64,000 nucleotides of DNA from Bugula neritina. Taxonomy: Eukaryota > Bryozoa > Gymnolaemata > Cheilostomatida > Bugulidae. The stretch is taken from positions 15,314,175 through 15,378,174 of the forward strand of contig OZ037768.1 of NCBI GenBank assembly GCA_964035545.1, in the 5' to 3' direction. Shown here piece after piece: positions 12,745 to 27,884 of this stretch (its first letter is position 1; every line of letters starts with the position of its first letter). A program made the translations under genes and the position numbers. The notes beneath the pieces are model-generated. The model was not told the DNA's origin, made no database searches, and was given only the letters and a program-made list of their open reading frames with translations.

Positions 12745-14637
12745 GAAATACACTGTAACATACTGAAATACACTGCAAAACATTGGAACATACTGCAACA
12801 TACCGAAATATATGGTAACCTACTGAAATATGTTGCAAACTACTGAAATATACTGCAACATACTGCAACATACTGAGATACACTGCAACACATTGAAATA
12901 TACTGCAATATACCGAAATGTGCTGTAGCATACTTAAATACACTGCAAAACACTGAAATATACTGTAATATACAGAAATTCACTGTAACAAACTGAAACA
13001 TACGTCAACATACTAAAATGTACTGCAACATGCTCAAATATACTGCAGCATACTGAATTACACTGTAACAAACTGAATTAAACTGCAACATACTGCGACA
13101 TACTGAAGTGCACTGCACTAAAATTAAACATACTGTAACAAACTGAAACATACTGCAAATTACTGAAATATATGGTAACCTACTCAAAATATACTGCAAC
13201 ATACTGAAATATGCTGTAGCATACTGAAATACACTGCAAAACACTGAAGTATACCGTAATTAACAGAAATGTACTCTAACATACTGAAATATACTTAAAC
13301 ATACTGAAATATACCTAAAAACATTGAAACATAGTGAAATACACTGTAACATACTGAAATACACTGCAACACACTGGACTATACTGCAACATACCGAAAT
13401 ATATGGTAACCTACTGAAATATGTTTCAAACTACTGAAATATACTGTAACATACTGAAATACAGTGTAACATACTGAAATACACTGAAAGACGCTGAAGT
13501 ATACCGTATTTTACAGAAAGTAGTGTAACATACTGAAACATACATCAACATACTGAAATGTACTGCAACATGCAGAAATATACTGCAACATACTGAAAAA
13601 CACTGTAACATACTGAAATATACTGCAACATACTGCAACATACTGAAATACACTGTAACATACTGAAATACACTGCAACACATCGAAATATATCGCAACA
13701 TACCGAATTATGTGATAACCTACTGAATTAGACTGTAACACATTGAATCATACTGCAACATACTGAAACACACTGCAACACACTGAAGTATAATGTATTA
13801 TATGGAAATATACTGTAACATACTGCAACATACTGAAATACACTGTAACAAACTGGATTACACAGCAACATACTGTAATACACTGCAACACATTGAAGTA
13901 TACTGTAATATAAAGAAATATACTGTAACATACTGCAACATACTGAAATACACCGTAGCAAACTGAATTACACAGCAACACACTGACGTATACTGTAATA
14001 TACGGAAATATACTGTAACATACTGCAACATACTGAAATACATCGTAACAAACTAATCTACACAGCAACACACTGAAGTATACTGTAATATACGGTAATA
14101 TACTGTAACATACTGCAACATACTGAAATACACTGTAACATACTGAAATAGACTGCAACACATTGAAATGTACTGCAACATACTGAAATATACTGTAAGA
14201 CACCGCAACATACTGAAATACACTGCAACACACTGAAGTATACTGAAATATACAGAAATCTATTGTAAAATACTGAAATATATTTCAACATACTGAAATA
14301 TACCTAAAAACATTGAAACATACTGAAATACACTGTAACCTACTGAAATGCACTGCAACACATTGGAATGTACTGCAACATACCGAAATATATGGTAACC
14401 TACTGAAAAATGTTGCAAACTACTGAAATATACTGCAACATACTGCAACATACTGAAAAAAGATGCAACACATTGAAATATACTGCAACATACCGAATTA
14501 TATGGTAACCTACTGAAATATACTGTAACACATTGAATAAGTTTACAGAAATGTACTGTAACATACTGAAACATACGTCAACATACTGAAATGAACCGCA
14601 ACATGCTGAAATAGACTGCAACATACTGCAACATACT
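12745..14637. repeat. HOR family B, copy 1 (1,893-bp unit)
   Basis: The segment recurs directly at +1893. It starts inside a run shared with family A (12611-12907 follows 561-857) and includes the second occurrence of the 90-bp sub-repeat block. In the parts I compared only two substitutions separate it from copy 2 (near 13081 and 13449). Confidence 0.93.
13788..14167. repeat. 90-bp sub-repeat block, second occurrence
   Basis: Landmarks fall at 13788, 13898, 13988 and 14078, giving the same 110, 90, 90 spacing as at 4980. The internal variants (ACACAGCAAC, TATACGGTAA) also correspond, so the block moved as a unit between families. Confidence 0.85.
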
Positions 14638-16530
14638 GAAATACACTGTAACATACTGAAATACACTGCAAAACATTGGAACATACTGCAACATACCGAA
14701 ATATATGGTAACCTACTGAAATATGTTGCAAACTACTGAAATATACTGCAACATACTGCAACATACTGAGATACACTGCAACACATTGAAATATACTGCA
14801 ATATACCGAAATGTGCTGTAGCATACTTAAATACACTGCAAAACACTGAAATATACTGTAATATACAGAAATTCACTGTAACAAACTGAAACATACGTCA
14901 ACATACTAAAATGTACTGCAACATGCTCAAATATACTGCAGCATACTGAATTACACTGTAACAAACTGAATTACACTGCAACATACTGCGACATACTGAA
15001 GTGCACTGCACTAAAATTAAACATACTGTAACAAACTGAAACATACTGCAAATTACTGAAATATATGGTAACCTACTCAAAATATACTGCAACATACTGA
15101 AATATGCTGTAGCATACTGAAATACACTGCAAAACACTGAAGTATACCGTAATTAACAGAAATGTACTCTAACATACTGAAATATACTTAAACATACTGA
15201 AATATACCTAAAAACATTGAAACATAGTGAAATACACTGTAACATACTGAAATACACTGCAACACACTGGACTATACTGCAACATACCGAAATATATGGT
15301 AACCTACTGAAATATGTTTCAAACTACTGAAATATACTGTAACATACTGAAATACAGCGTAACATACTGAAATACACTGAAAGACGCTGAAGTATACCGT
15401 ATTTTACAGAAAGTAGTGTAACATACTGAAACATACATCAACATACTGAAATGTACTGCAACATGCAGAAATATACTGCAACATACTGAAAAACACTGTA
15501 ACATACTGAAATATACTGCAACATACTGCAACATACTGAAATACACTGTAACATACTGAAATACACTGCAACACATCGAAATATATCGCAACATACCGAA
15601 TTATGTGATAACCTACTGAATTAGACTGTAACACATTGAATCATACTGCAACATACTGAAACACACTGCAACACACTGAAGTATAATGTATTATATGGAA
15701 ATATACTGTAACATACTGCAACATACTGAAATACACTGTAACAAACTGGATTACACAGCAACATACTGTAATACACTGCAACACATTGAAGTATACTGTA
15801 ATATAAAGAAATATACTGTAACATACTGCAACATACTGAAATACACCGTAGCAAACTGAATTACACAGCAACACACTGACGTATACTGTAATATACGGAA
15901 ATATACTGTAACATACTGCAACATACTGAAATACATCGTAACAAACTAATCTACACAGCAACACACTGAAGTATACTGTAATATACGGTAATATACTGTA
16001 ACATACTGCAACATACTGAAATACACTGTAACATACTGAAATAGACTGCAACACATTGAAATGTACTGCAACATACTGAAATATACTGTAAGACACCGCA
16101 ACATACTGAAATACACTGCAACACACTGAAGTATACTGAAATATACAGAAATCTATTGTAAAATACTGAAATATATTTCAACATACTGAAATATACCTAA
16201 AAACATTGAAACATACTGAAATACACTGTAACCTACTGAAATGCACTGCAACACATTGGAATGTACTGCAACATACCGAAATATATGGTAACCTACTGAA
16301 AAATGTTGCAAACTACTGAAATATACTGCAACATACTGCAACATACTGAAAAAAGATGCAACACATTGAAATATACTGCAACATACCGAATTATATGGTA
16401 ACCTACTGAAATATACTGTAACACATTGAATAAGTTTACAGAAATGTACTGTAACATACTGAAACATACGTCAACATACTGAAATGAACCGCAACATGCT
16501 GAAATAGACTGCAACATACTGCAACATACT
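14638..16530. repeat. HOR family B, copy 2 (1,893-bp unit)
   Basis: Direct, nearly perfect copy of 12745-14637. The first 30 bp of a third copy can be followed to about 16563 before the sequence departs. The near identity implies either a very recent duplication or, less likely, an assembly duplication. Confidence 0.93.
15681..16060. repeat. 90-bp sub-repeat block, third occurrence
   Basis: Copy of 13788-14167 at an offset of 1,893, duplicated together with the family B unit. Confidence 0.85.
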
Positions 16531-17299
16531 GAAATACACTGTAACATACTGAAATACACTGCAACACATTGAAATATACCGCAACATACCGAAATAAATG
16601 ATAACCTACTGAAATAGACTGTAACACATTGAATCGTGCTGCAAAATACTTAAATACACTGCAACACACTGAAGTATACTGTAATATTCAGAAATATACT
16701 GTAACATACTGCAACATACCGAAATACACCGTAACAAACTGAATTACTCAGCAATATACTGAAATACACTGTAACATATTGAAATAGACTGCAACACATT
16801 GAAATATACTGAAACATACTGAAATGTATGGTAACCTACTGAAAAATGTTGCAAACCACTGAGACATACTGCAGCATCCTGAAGCAAAATGAGATATACT
16901 ATAACACACTCAAACATACTGCAAAATACTGAAATAGACTGTAACATACTGAAATATACAGCAACGTACTGCAACATACTGAAATACACTGTAACATGCT
17001 GAAATACACTGTAAAATAATGAAATACACTGCAACACATAGAAATATACTGCAACATACCGAGTTATATGGTAACCTTCTCAAAATATACTGTAACACAT
17101 TGAAATATACCGAACATTCTGAGATACACTGGAACACAATGAAGTACACTGAAATATACAGAAATCTGCTGAAAAATACTGAAAGATACTTCAACATACT
17201 GAAATATACCTAAAAACATTGAAACATACAGAAATACACTGTAACATACTGAAATACACTGCAAAACATTGAAATGTACTGTAACATACTGAAACATAC
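16531..17299. repeat. Family A-like satellite after family B
   Basis: The first part resembles 11350-11520; from about 16740 the sequence follows the block starting near 178 in family A. Relative to that block 30 bp (three units) are missing near 17010. The ending around 17270-17300 switches to family C with an ACATACGTCAACATAATG run. Confidence 0.75.
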
Positions 17300-19839
17300 G
17301 TCAACATAATGAAATACATGGTAACCTACTTAAAATATACTGCAACATACTGAAATATGCTGTAGCATACTGAAATACACTGCAAAACACTAAAGTATAC
17401 CGTAATTTACAGAAATGTACTGTAACATACTGAAATATACTTCAACATACTGAAATATACCTAAAAACCTTGAGACATACTGAAATACAGTGTAACATAC
17501 TGAAATACACTGCAACACATTGGACTGTACTGCAACATACCGAAATATATGTTAACCTACTGAAATATGTTGCAAACTACTGAGATATACTGCAACATAC
17601 TGCAACATACTGAAATACACTGCTACACATTGAAATATACTGAAATGTACTGTAACATGCTGAAACATACTGCAACATACTGAAATACAGTGTAACATAC
17701 TGAAATACACTGCAAGATGCTGAAGTATACCGTATTTTACAGAAAGTAATGTAACATACTGAAACATACGTCAACATAATGAAAAGTACTGCAACTTGCT
17801 GAAATATACTGCAACGTACTGAAATACAGTGCAACATACTGAAATACACTGCAAGACACTGAAGTATACCGTAATTTACAGAAATGTACTGTAACATACT
17901 GAAACATACGTCAACATACTGAAATGTACTGCAAAATGCTGGAATATACTGCAACATACTGAAATACACTGTAACAAACTGAATTTCACTGCAACATACT
18001 GCAACATACTGAAGTACACTGCAACAAAATGAAACATACTGTAACACACTGAAACATACTGCAACATACTGAAATATACTGTAACAAACTAAAGCATCCT
18101 GCAATCTACTGAAATACACTGTAACATACTGAAGTACACTGCAACACATCAGAACATACTGCAACATACCGAAATATATCGTAACCTACTGAAATATGTT
18201 GCAAACTACTTAAATATACTGCAACATACTGCAACATATTAGGATACACTGTAACATATTGAATTACATCTCAACAGAGTGAAATAAACTTCAACATACT
18301 GCAATATACTGCAACATACTGAAATATACTGCAAGATACTGCAACATACTGAAATACATTGTAAGATACTGAAATACACTGTAACATACTGAAATACACT
18401 GCAACACATTGGAATGTACTGCACCATACTGAAATATGTGGTAACCTACTGCAATATACTGTAACACAGTGAATGAGTTTACAGAAATGTACTGTAACAT
18501 ACTGAAACATACGTCAACATACTGAAATGAACTGCAACATGCTGAAATATACTGCAACATACTGAAATACACTGTAACATACTGAAATACACTGCAACAC
18601 ATTGGAATGTACTGCACCATACTGAAATATGTGGTAACCTACTGAAATATACTGTAACACAGTGAATGAGTTTACAGAAATGTACTGTAACATACTGAAA
18701 CATACGTCAACATACTGAAATGAACTGCAACATGCTGAAATACACTGCAACATACTGAAATACACTGTAACGTACTGAATCACACTGCAACATACTGCAA
18801 CAAACTGAAATGTACTGCAACATGCTGAAATATACTGCAACATACTGAAATACACTGTAACATACTGAATTACACTGCAACATACTGCAACATACTGAAG
18901 TGCACTGCAAAAAAAATAAACATACTGTAACACACTGAAACATACTGCAAAATACTGAAATACATGGTAACCTACTCAAAATATACTGCAACATACTGAA
19001 ATATGCTGTAGCATACTGAAATACACTGCAAAACACTAAAGTATACCGTAATTTACAGAAATGTACTGTAACATACTGAAATATACTTAAACATACTGAA
19101 ATATACCTAAAAACCTTGAGACATACTGAAATACAGTGTAACATACTGAAATACACTGCAACACATTGGACTGTACTGCAACATACCGAAATATATGGTA
19201 ACCTACTGAAATATGTTGCAAACTACTGAGATATACTGCAACATACTGCAACATACTGAAATACACTGCTACACATTGAAATATACTGAAATGTACTGTA
19301 ACATGCTGAAACATACTGCAACATACTGAAATACACTGTAACATACTGAGTTACACTGCAACATACTGCGACATACTGAAGTACAGTGCAACAAAATTAA
19401 ACATACTGTAACACACTGAGACATACTGCAAAAAACTGAAATATACTGTACCATACTAAAGCATCCTGCAACATACTGAAACATACTTCAACATACTGAA
19501 TTGTACTGCAACATGCTGAAATATACTGCAACATACTGAAATACAGTGTAACATACTGAAATACACTGCAACACACTGGGCTGTACTGCAACATACCGAA
19601 ATATATGGTAACCTACTGAAATATGTTGCAAACAACTGAGATATACTGCAACATACTGCAACATACTGAAATACACTGCTACACATTGAAATATACTGAA
19701 ATGTACTGTAACATGCTGAAATATACTGCAACATACTGAAATACACTGTAACATACTGAATTACACTGCAACATACTGCAACATACTGAAGTGCACTGCA
19801 AAAAAATTAAACATACTGTAACACACTGAAACATGCTGC
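17300..19839. repeat. HOR family C, copy 1 (about 2.54 kb)
   Basis: It aligns to 19840-22047 with an offset that steps from 2,537 to 2,517 (20 bp missing in copy 2 near 20020) and then to 2,557 (40 extra bp in copy 2 near 20290-20330). Landmarks are AGTACTGCAACTTGCTG, TACTAGGATACACTG and ACATCTCAACAGAGTG. From about 19490 to 19839 copy 1 carries sequence without a partner in copy 2; it repeats part of 19080-19340 locally. Confidence 0.82.
18371..18776. repeat. 193-bp module in tandem (two copies)
   Basis: The landmark CACCATACTG occurs at 18422 and 18615, 193 bp apart, followed each time by ATGTGGTAACCTACTG, AATGAGTTTACAG and ACATACGTCAAC. The first copy has TGCAATATACTG where the second has TGAAATATACTG, so the two can be told apart. 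Confidence 0.88.
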
Positions 19840-22047
19840 AAAATACTGAAGTACATGGTAACCTACTCAAAGTATACTGCAACATACTGAAATATGCTGT
19901 AGCATACTGAAATACACTGCAAAACACTAAAGTATACCGTAATTTACAGAAACGTACTGTATCATACTGAAATATACTTCAACATACTGAAATATACCTA
20001 AAAACCTTGAGACATACTGGAATACACTGCAACACATTGGACTGTACTGCAACATACCGAAATATATGGTAACCTACTGAAATATGTTGCAAACTACTGA
20101 GATATACTGCAACATACTGCAACATACTGAAATACACTGCTACACATTGAAATATACTGAAATGTACTGTAACATGCTGAAACATACTGCAACATACTGA
20201 AATACAGTGTAACATACTGAAATACACTGCAAGACGCTGAAGTATACCGTATTTTACAGAAAGTAATGTAACATACTGAAACATACGTCAACATACTGAA
20301 ATGTACTGTAACATACTGAAACATATGTCAACATAATGAAAAGTACTGCAACTTGCTGAAATATACTGCAACGTACTAAAATACAGTGTAACATACTGAA
20401 ATACACTGCAAGACACTGAAGTATACCGTAATTTACAGAAATGTACTGTAACATACTGAAACATACGTCAACATACTGAAATGTACTGCAAAATGCTGGA
20501 ATATACTGCAACATACTGAAATACACTATAACAAACTGAATTTCACTGCAACATACTGCAACATACTGAAGTACACTGCAACAAAATGAAACATACTGTA
20601 ACACACTGAAACATACTGCAAAATACTGAAATATACTGTAACAAACTAAAGCATCCTGCAATCTACTGAAATACACTGTAACATACTGAAGTACACTGCA
20701 ACACATCAGAACATACTGCAACATACCGAAATATATCGTAACCTACTGAAATATGTTGCAAACTACTTAAATATACTGCAACATACTGCAACATACTAGG
20801 ATACACTGTAACATATTGAATTACATCTCAACAGAGTGAAATAAACTTCAACATACTGCAATATACTGCAACATACTGAAATATACTGCAAGATACTGCA
20901 ACATACTGAAATACATTGTAAGATACTGAAATACACTGTAACACACTGAAATACACTGCAACACATTGGAATGTACTGCACCATACTGAAATATGTGGTA
21001 ACCAACTGCAATATACTGTAACACAGTGAATGAGTTTACAGAAATGTACTGTAACATACTGAAACATACGTCAACATACTGAAATGAACTGCAACATGCT
21101 GAAATATACTGCAACATACTGAAATACACTGTAACATACTGAAATACACTGCAACACATTGGAATGTACTGCACCATACTGAAATATGTGGTAACCTACT
21201 GAAATATACTGTAAAACAGTGAATGAGTTTACAGAAATGTACTGTAACATACTGAAACATACGTCAACATACTGAAATGAACTGCAACATGCTGAAATAC
21301 ACTGCAACATACTGAAATACACTGTAACATACTGAATCACACTGCAACATACTGCAACAAACTGAAATGTACTGCAACATGCTGAAATATACTGCAACAT
21401 ACTGAAATACACTGTAACATACTGAATTACACTGCAACATACTGCAACATACTGAAGTGCACTGCAAAAAAATTAAACATACTGTAACACACTGAAACAT
21501 ACTGCAAAATACTCAAATACATGGTAACCTACTCAAAATATACTGCAACATACTGAAATATGCTGTAGCATACTGAAATACACTGCAAAACACTAAAGTA
21601 TACCGTAATTTACAGAAATGTACTGTAACATACTGAAATATACTTCAACATACTGAAATATACCTAAAAACCTTGAGACATACTGAAATACAGTGTAACA
21701 TACTGAAATACACTGCAACACACTGGGCTGTACTGCAACATACCGAAATATATGGTAACCTACTGAAATATGTTGCAAACAACTGAGATATACTGCAACA
21801 TACTGCAACATACTGAAATACACTGCTACACATTGAAATATACTGAAATGTACTGTAACATGCTGAAATATACTACAACATACTGAAATACACTGTAACA
21901 TACTGAATTACACTGCAACATACTGCGACATACTGAAGTACAGTGCAACAAAATTAAACATACTGTAACACACTGAAACAAACCGCAAAAAACTGAAATA
22001 TACTGTACCATACTAAAGCATCCTGCAACATACTGAAACATACTTCA
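19840..22047. repeat. HOR family C, copy 2 (partial)
   Basis: Second copy of family C, matched to about 22047. There copy 1 continues with ATACTGAATTGTACTG and copy 2 with ACCGAAATATACCTAAAATT. Its right part, from about 21435, is also the beginning of the 1,661-bp family D unit, so C and D are nested rather than adjacent. Confidence 0.8.
20928..21333. repeat. 193-bp module in tandem (two copies), family C copy 2
   Basis: Equivalent of 18371-18776 at offset 2,557. Both 193-bp copies are present, so the module was already double before this 2.56-kb duplication. Confidence 0.85.
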
Positions 22048-23095
22048 ACATACCGAAATATACCTAAAATTATTGAAACATAGTGAAATACACTGTAACA
22101 TACTGAAATACACTGCAACACACTGAAGTATACTGTAATATACAAGAATGTACTGTAAAATACTGAAATATACTGCAACATTCCGAAATATACTGCAACA
22201 CATTGAAATATACTGCAATATACCGAAATGTGCTGTAGCATACTGAAATACACTGCAAAACACTGAAATATACTGTAATATACAGAAATTCACTGTAACA
22301 TACTGAAACATACGTCAACATACTAAAATGTACTGCAACATGCTCAAATATACTGCAATATACTGAAATACACTGTAACAAACTGAATTACACTGCAACA
22401 TACTGCGACATACTGAAGTCCACCGCACCAAAATTAAACATACTGTAACACACTGAAACATACTGCAAATTACTGAAATATATGGTAACCTACTCAAAAT
22501 ATACTGCAACATACAGAAATATACTGCAAAATACTGAAATACATTGCAAAACACTGAAGTATACCGTAAAAAACAGAAATGTACTGTAACATACTGAAAT
22601 ATACTTAAACATACTGAAATAAACCTAAAATCATTGAAACATACTGAAATACACTGTAACATACTGAAATACACTGCAACACATTGGACTATAATGCAAC
22701 ATACCGAAATATATGGTAACCTACTGAAATATGTTGCAAACTACTGAAATATACTGCAACATACTGAAATACACTGTAACACACTGAATTTCACTGCAAC
22801 ATACTGCAACATACTGAAGTACACTGCAACAAAATGGAACATTCTGTAACAGACTGAAACATACTGCAAAACACTGAAATATACTGTAACAAACTAAAGC
22901 ATCCTGCAATCTACTGAAATACACTGTAACATACTGAAGTACACTGCAACACATCAGAACATACTGCAACATACCGAAATATATCGTAACCTACTGAAAT
23001 ATGTTGCAAACTACCTAAATATACTGCAACATACTGCAACATACTAGGATACACTGTAACATATTGAATTACATCTCAACAGAGTGAAATAAACT
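21435..23095. repeat. HOR family D, copy 1 (1,661-bp unit)
   Basis: It aligns to 23096-24756 at an offset of 1,661 with few changes (for example a run of As, CTTGAGAC against CCTTGAGAC, and CATACAGAAA against CATACTGAAA). It joins the right part of family C to an E-like part with CTAAAATTATTG and TACAAGAATGTACTG. Confidence 0.88.
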
Positions 23096-24756
23096 TCAAC
23101 ATACTGCAACATACTGAAGTGCACTGCAAAAAAAATAAACATACTGTAACACACTGAAACATACTGCAAAATACTGAAATACATGGTAACCTACTCAAAA
23201 TATACTGCAACATACAGAAATATGCTGTAGCATACTGAAATACACTGCAAAACACTAAAGTATACCGTAATTTACAGAAATGTACTGTAACATACTGAAA
23301 TATACTTCAACATACTGAAATATACCTAAAAACTTGAGACATACTGAAATACAGTGTAACATACTGAAATACACTGCAACACATTGGACCTTACTGCAAC
23401 ATACCGAAATATATGGTAACCTACTGAAATATGTTGCAAACAACTGAGATATACTGCAACATACTGCAACATACTGAAATACACTGCTACACATTGAAAT
23501 ATACTGAAATGTACTGTAACATGCTGAAATATACTACAACATACTGAAATACACTGTAACATACTGAATTACACTGCAACATACTGCGACATACTGAAGT
23601 ACAGTGCAACAAAATTAAACATACTGTAACACACTGAAACATACCGCAAAAAACTGAAATATACTGTACCATACTAAAGCATCCTGCAACATACTGAAAC
23701 ATACTTCAACATACCGAAATATACCTAAAATTATTGAAACATAGTGAAATACACTGTAACATACTGAAATACACTGCAACACACTGAAGTATACTGTAAT
23801 ATACAAGAATGTACTGTAAAATACTGAAATATACTGCAACATTCCGAAATATACTGCAACACATTGAAATATACTGCAATATACCGAAATGTGCTGTAGC
23901 ATACTGAAATACACTGCAAAACACTGAAATATACTGTAATATACAGAAATTCACTGTAACATACTGAAACATACGTCAACATACTAAAATGTACTGCAAC
24001 ATGCTCAAATATACTGCAATATACTGAAATACACTGTAACAAACTGAATTACACTGCAACATACTGCGACATACTGAAGTCCACCGCACCAAAATTAAAC
24101 ATACTGTAACACACTGAAACATACTGCAAATTACTGAAATATATGGTAACCTACTCAAAATATACTGCAACATACAGAAATATACTGCAAAATACTGAAA
24201 TACATTGCAAAACACTGAAGTATACCGTAAAAAACAGAAATGTACTGTAACATACTGAAATATACTTAAACATACTGAAATAAACCTAAAATCATTGAAA
24301 CATACTGAAATACACTGTAACATACTGAAATACACTGCAACACATTGGACTATAATGCAACATACCGAAATATATGGTAACCTACTGAAATATGTTGCAA
24401 ACTACTGAAATATACTGCAACATACTGAAATACACTGTAGCACACTGAATTTCACTGCAACATACTGCAACATACTGAAGTACACTGCAACAAAATGGAA
24501 CATTCTGTAACACACTGAAACATACTGCAAAACACTGAAATATACTGTAACAAACTAAAGCATCCTGCAATCTACTGAAATACACTGTAACATACTGAAG
24601 TACACTGCAACACATCAGAACATACTGCAACATACCGAAATATATCGTAACCTACTGAAATATGTTGCAAACTACCTAAATATACTGCAACATACTGCAA
24701 CATACTAGGATACACTGTAACATATTGAATTACATCTCAACAGAGTGAAATAAACT
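23096..24756. repeat. HOR family D, copy 2 (1,661-bp unit)
   Basis: Direct copy of 21435-23095. It ends at the AACAGAGTGAAATAAACTTC landmark. Copy 1 there returns to the start of the unit, and copy 2 continues into C-type sequence. The exchange point is therefore just after this landmark (about 23095/24756). Confidence 0.88.
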
Positions 24757-25061
24757 TCAACATACTGCAATATACTGCAACATACTGAAATATACTGCAA
24801 GATACTGCAACATACTGAAATACATTGTAAGATACTGAAATACACTGTAACATACTGAAATACACTACAACACATTGGAATGTACTGCACCATACTGAAA
24901 TATGTGGTAACCTACTGCAATATACTGTAACACAGTGATTGAGTTTACAGAAATGTACTGTAACATACTGAAACATACGTCAACATACTGAAATGAACTG
25001 CAACATGCTGAAATACACTGCAACATACTGAAATACACTGTAACATACTGAATCACACTGC
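24757..25061. repeat. C-type connecting segment with a single 193-bp module
   Basis: It follows 18291 onward in family C, but the 193-bp module (landmark CACCATACTG at 24888) is present only once. It ends at about 25062-25075, where ACTGCAACATACTGC passes straight into AAAAAACTGAAACATACTG of the E unit, a visible chimeric junction. Confidence 0.75.
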
Positions 25062-27884
25062 AACATACTGCAAAAAACTGAAACATACTGTACCATACTA
25101 AAGCATCCTGCAACATACTGAAACATACTTCAACATACCGAAATATACCTAAAATTATTGAAACATAGTGAAATACACTGTAACATACTGAAATACACTG
25201 CAACACACTGAAGTATACTGTAATATACAAGAATGTACTGTAAAATACTGAAATATACTGCAACATTCCGAAATATACTGCAACACATTGAAATATACTG
25301 CAATATACCGAAATGTGCTGTAGCATACTGAAATACACTGCAAAACACTGAAATATACTGTAATATAGAGAAATTCACTGTAACATACTGAAACATACGT
25401 CAACATACTAAAATGTACTGCAACATGCTTAAATATACTGCAATATACTGAAATACACTGTAACAAACTGAATTACACTGCAACATACTGCGACATACTG
25501 AAGTCCACTGCACCAAAATTAAACATACTGTAACACACTGAAACATACTGCAAATTACTGAAATATATGGTAACCTACTCAAAATATACTGCAACATACT
25601 GAAATATACTGCAAAATACTGAAATACACTGCAAAACACTGAAGTATACCGTAATTAACAGAAATGTACTGTAACATACTGAAATATACTTAAACATACT
25701 GAAATATACCTAAAATCATTGAAACATACTGAAATACACTGTAACATACTGAAATACACTGCAACACATTGGACTATAATGCAACATACCGAAATATATG
25801 GTAACCTACTGAAATATGTTGCAAACTACTGAAATATACTGCAACATACTGAAATACAGTGTAACATACTGAAATACACTGCAAGACGCTGAAGTATACC
25901 GTATTTTACAGAAAGTAATGTAACATACTGAAACATACGTCAACATACTGAAATGTACTGTAACATACTGAAACATACGTCAACAAAATGAAAAGTACTG
26001 CAACTTGCTGAAATATACTGCAAAGTACTGAAATACAGTGTAACATACTGAAATACACTGCAAGACACTGAAGTATACCGTAATTTACAGAAATGTACTG
26101 TAACATACTGAAACATACGTCAACATACTGAAATGTACTGCAAAATGCTGGAATATACTGCAGCATACTGAAATACACTGTAACAAACTGAATTTCACTG
26201 CAACATACTGCAACATACTGAGGTACACTGCAACAAAATGAAACATACTGTAACACACTGAAACATACTGCAAAATACTGAAATATACTGTAACAAACTA
26301 AAGCATCCTGCAATCTACTGAAATACACTGTAACATACTGAAGTACACTGCAACACATCAGAACATACTGCAACATACCGAAATATATCGTAACCTACTG
26401 AAATATGTTGCAAACTACTTAAATATACTGCAACATACTGCAACATACTAGGATACACTGTAACATATTGAATTACATCTCAACAGAGTGAAATAAACTT
26501 CAACATAATGCAATATACTGCAACATACTGAAATATACTGCAAGATACTGCAACATACTGAAATACATTGTAAGATACTGAAATACACTGTAACATACTG
26601 AAATACACTGCAACACATTGGAATGTACTGCACCATACTGAAATATGTGGTAACCTACTGCAATATACTGTAACACAGTGAATGAGTTTACAGAAATGTA
26701 CTGTAACATACTGAAACATACGTCAACATACTGAAATGAACTGCAACATGCTGATATATACTGCAACATACTGAAATACACTGTAACATACTGAATCACA
26801 CTGCAACATACTGCAACAAACTGAAATGTACTGCAACATGCTGAAATATACTGCAACATACTGAAATACACTGTAACATACTGAATTACACTGCAACATA
26901 CTGCAACATACTGAAGTGCACTGCAAAAAAAATAAACATACTGTAACACACTGAAACATACTGCAAAATACTGAAATACATGGTAACCTACTCAAAATAT
27001 ACTGCAACATACAGAAATATGCTGTAGCATACTGAAATACACTGCAAAACACTAAAGTATACCGTAATTTACAGAAATGTACTGTAACATACTGAAATAT
27101 ACTTCAACATACTGAAATATACCTAAAAACTTGAGACATACTGAAATACAGTGTAACATACTGAAATACACTGCAACACATTGGACCTTACTGCAACATA
27201 CCGAAATATATGGTAACCTACTGAAATATGTTGCAAACTACTGAGATATACTGCAACATACTTCAACATACTGAAATACACTGCTACACATTGAAATATA
27301 CTGAAATGTACTGTAACATACTGAAACATACGTCAACATACTAAAATGTACTGCAACATGCTCAAATATACTGCAATATACTGAAATACACTGTAACATA
27401 CTGAATTACACTGCAACATACTGCGACATACTGAAGTACAGTGCAACAAAATTAAACATACTGTAACACACTGAAACATACTGCAAAAAACTGAAATATA
27501 CTGTACCATACTAAAGCATCCTGCAACATACTGAAACATACTTCAACATACTGAATTGTACTGCAACATGCTGAAATATACTGCAACATACTGAAATACA
27601 GTGTAACATACTGAAATACACTACAACACACTGGGCTGTACTGCAACATACCGAAATATATGGTAACCTACTGAAATATGTTGCAAACAACTGAGATATA
27701 CTGCAACATACTGCAACATACTGAAATACACTGCTACACATTGAAATATACTGAAATGTACTGTAACATGCTGAAATATACTGCAACATACTGAAATACA
27801 CTGTAACATACTGAATTACACTGCAACATACTGCGACATACTGAAGTACAGTGCAACAAAATTAAACATACTGTAACACACTGA
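25062..27884. repeat. HOR family E, copy 1 (2,823 bp)
   Basis: It matches 27885 onward at offset 2,823 until about 26750. The offset then becomes 3,016 because copy 2 has an extra 193-bp module, and 2,977 after about 27330, where copy 1 carries 39 extra bp with an ACATACGTCAAC run. The unit combines D-type, C-type and E-specific pieces. Confidence 0.85.

Noticed and set aside
17019-17213. Plus-strand open frame of 64 residues
   Set aside because: It exists only because local variants remove the usual TGA of the + strand unit; it is Thr/Asn/Lys/Tyr-rich satellite translation with no other support.
18900-18920. A-rich runs such as GCAAAAAAAATAAAC as poly(A) tails of retroposons or transcription signals
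   Set aside because: They occur at the same place in several HOR copies (near 18907, 23127, 26926 and 29940), vary by one or two As, and have no retroposed sequence upstream; they are unit variants.
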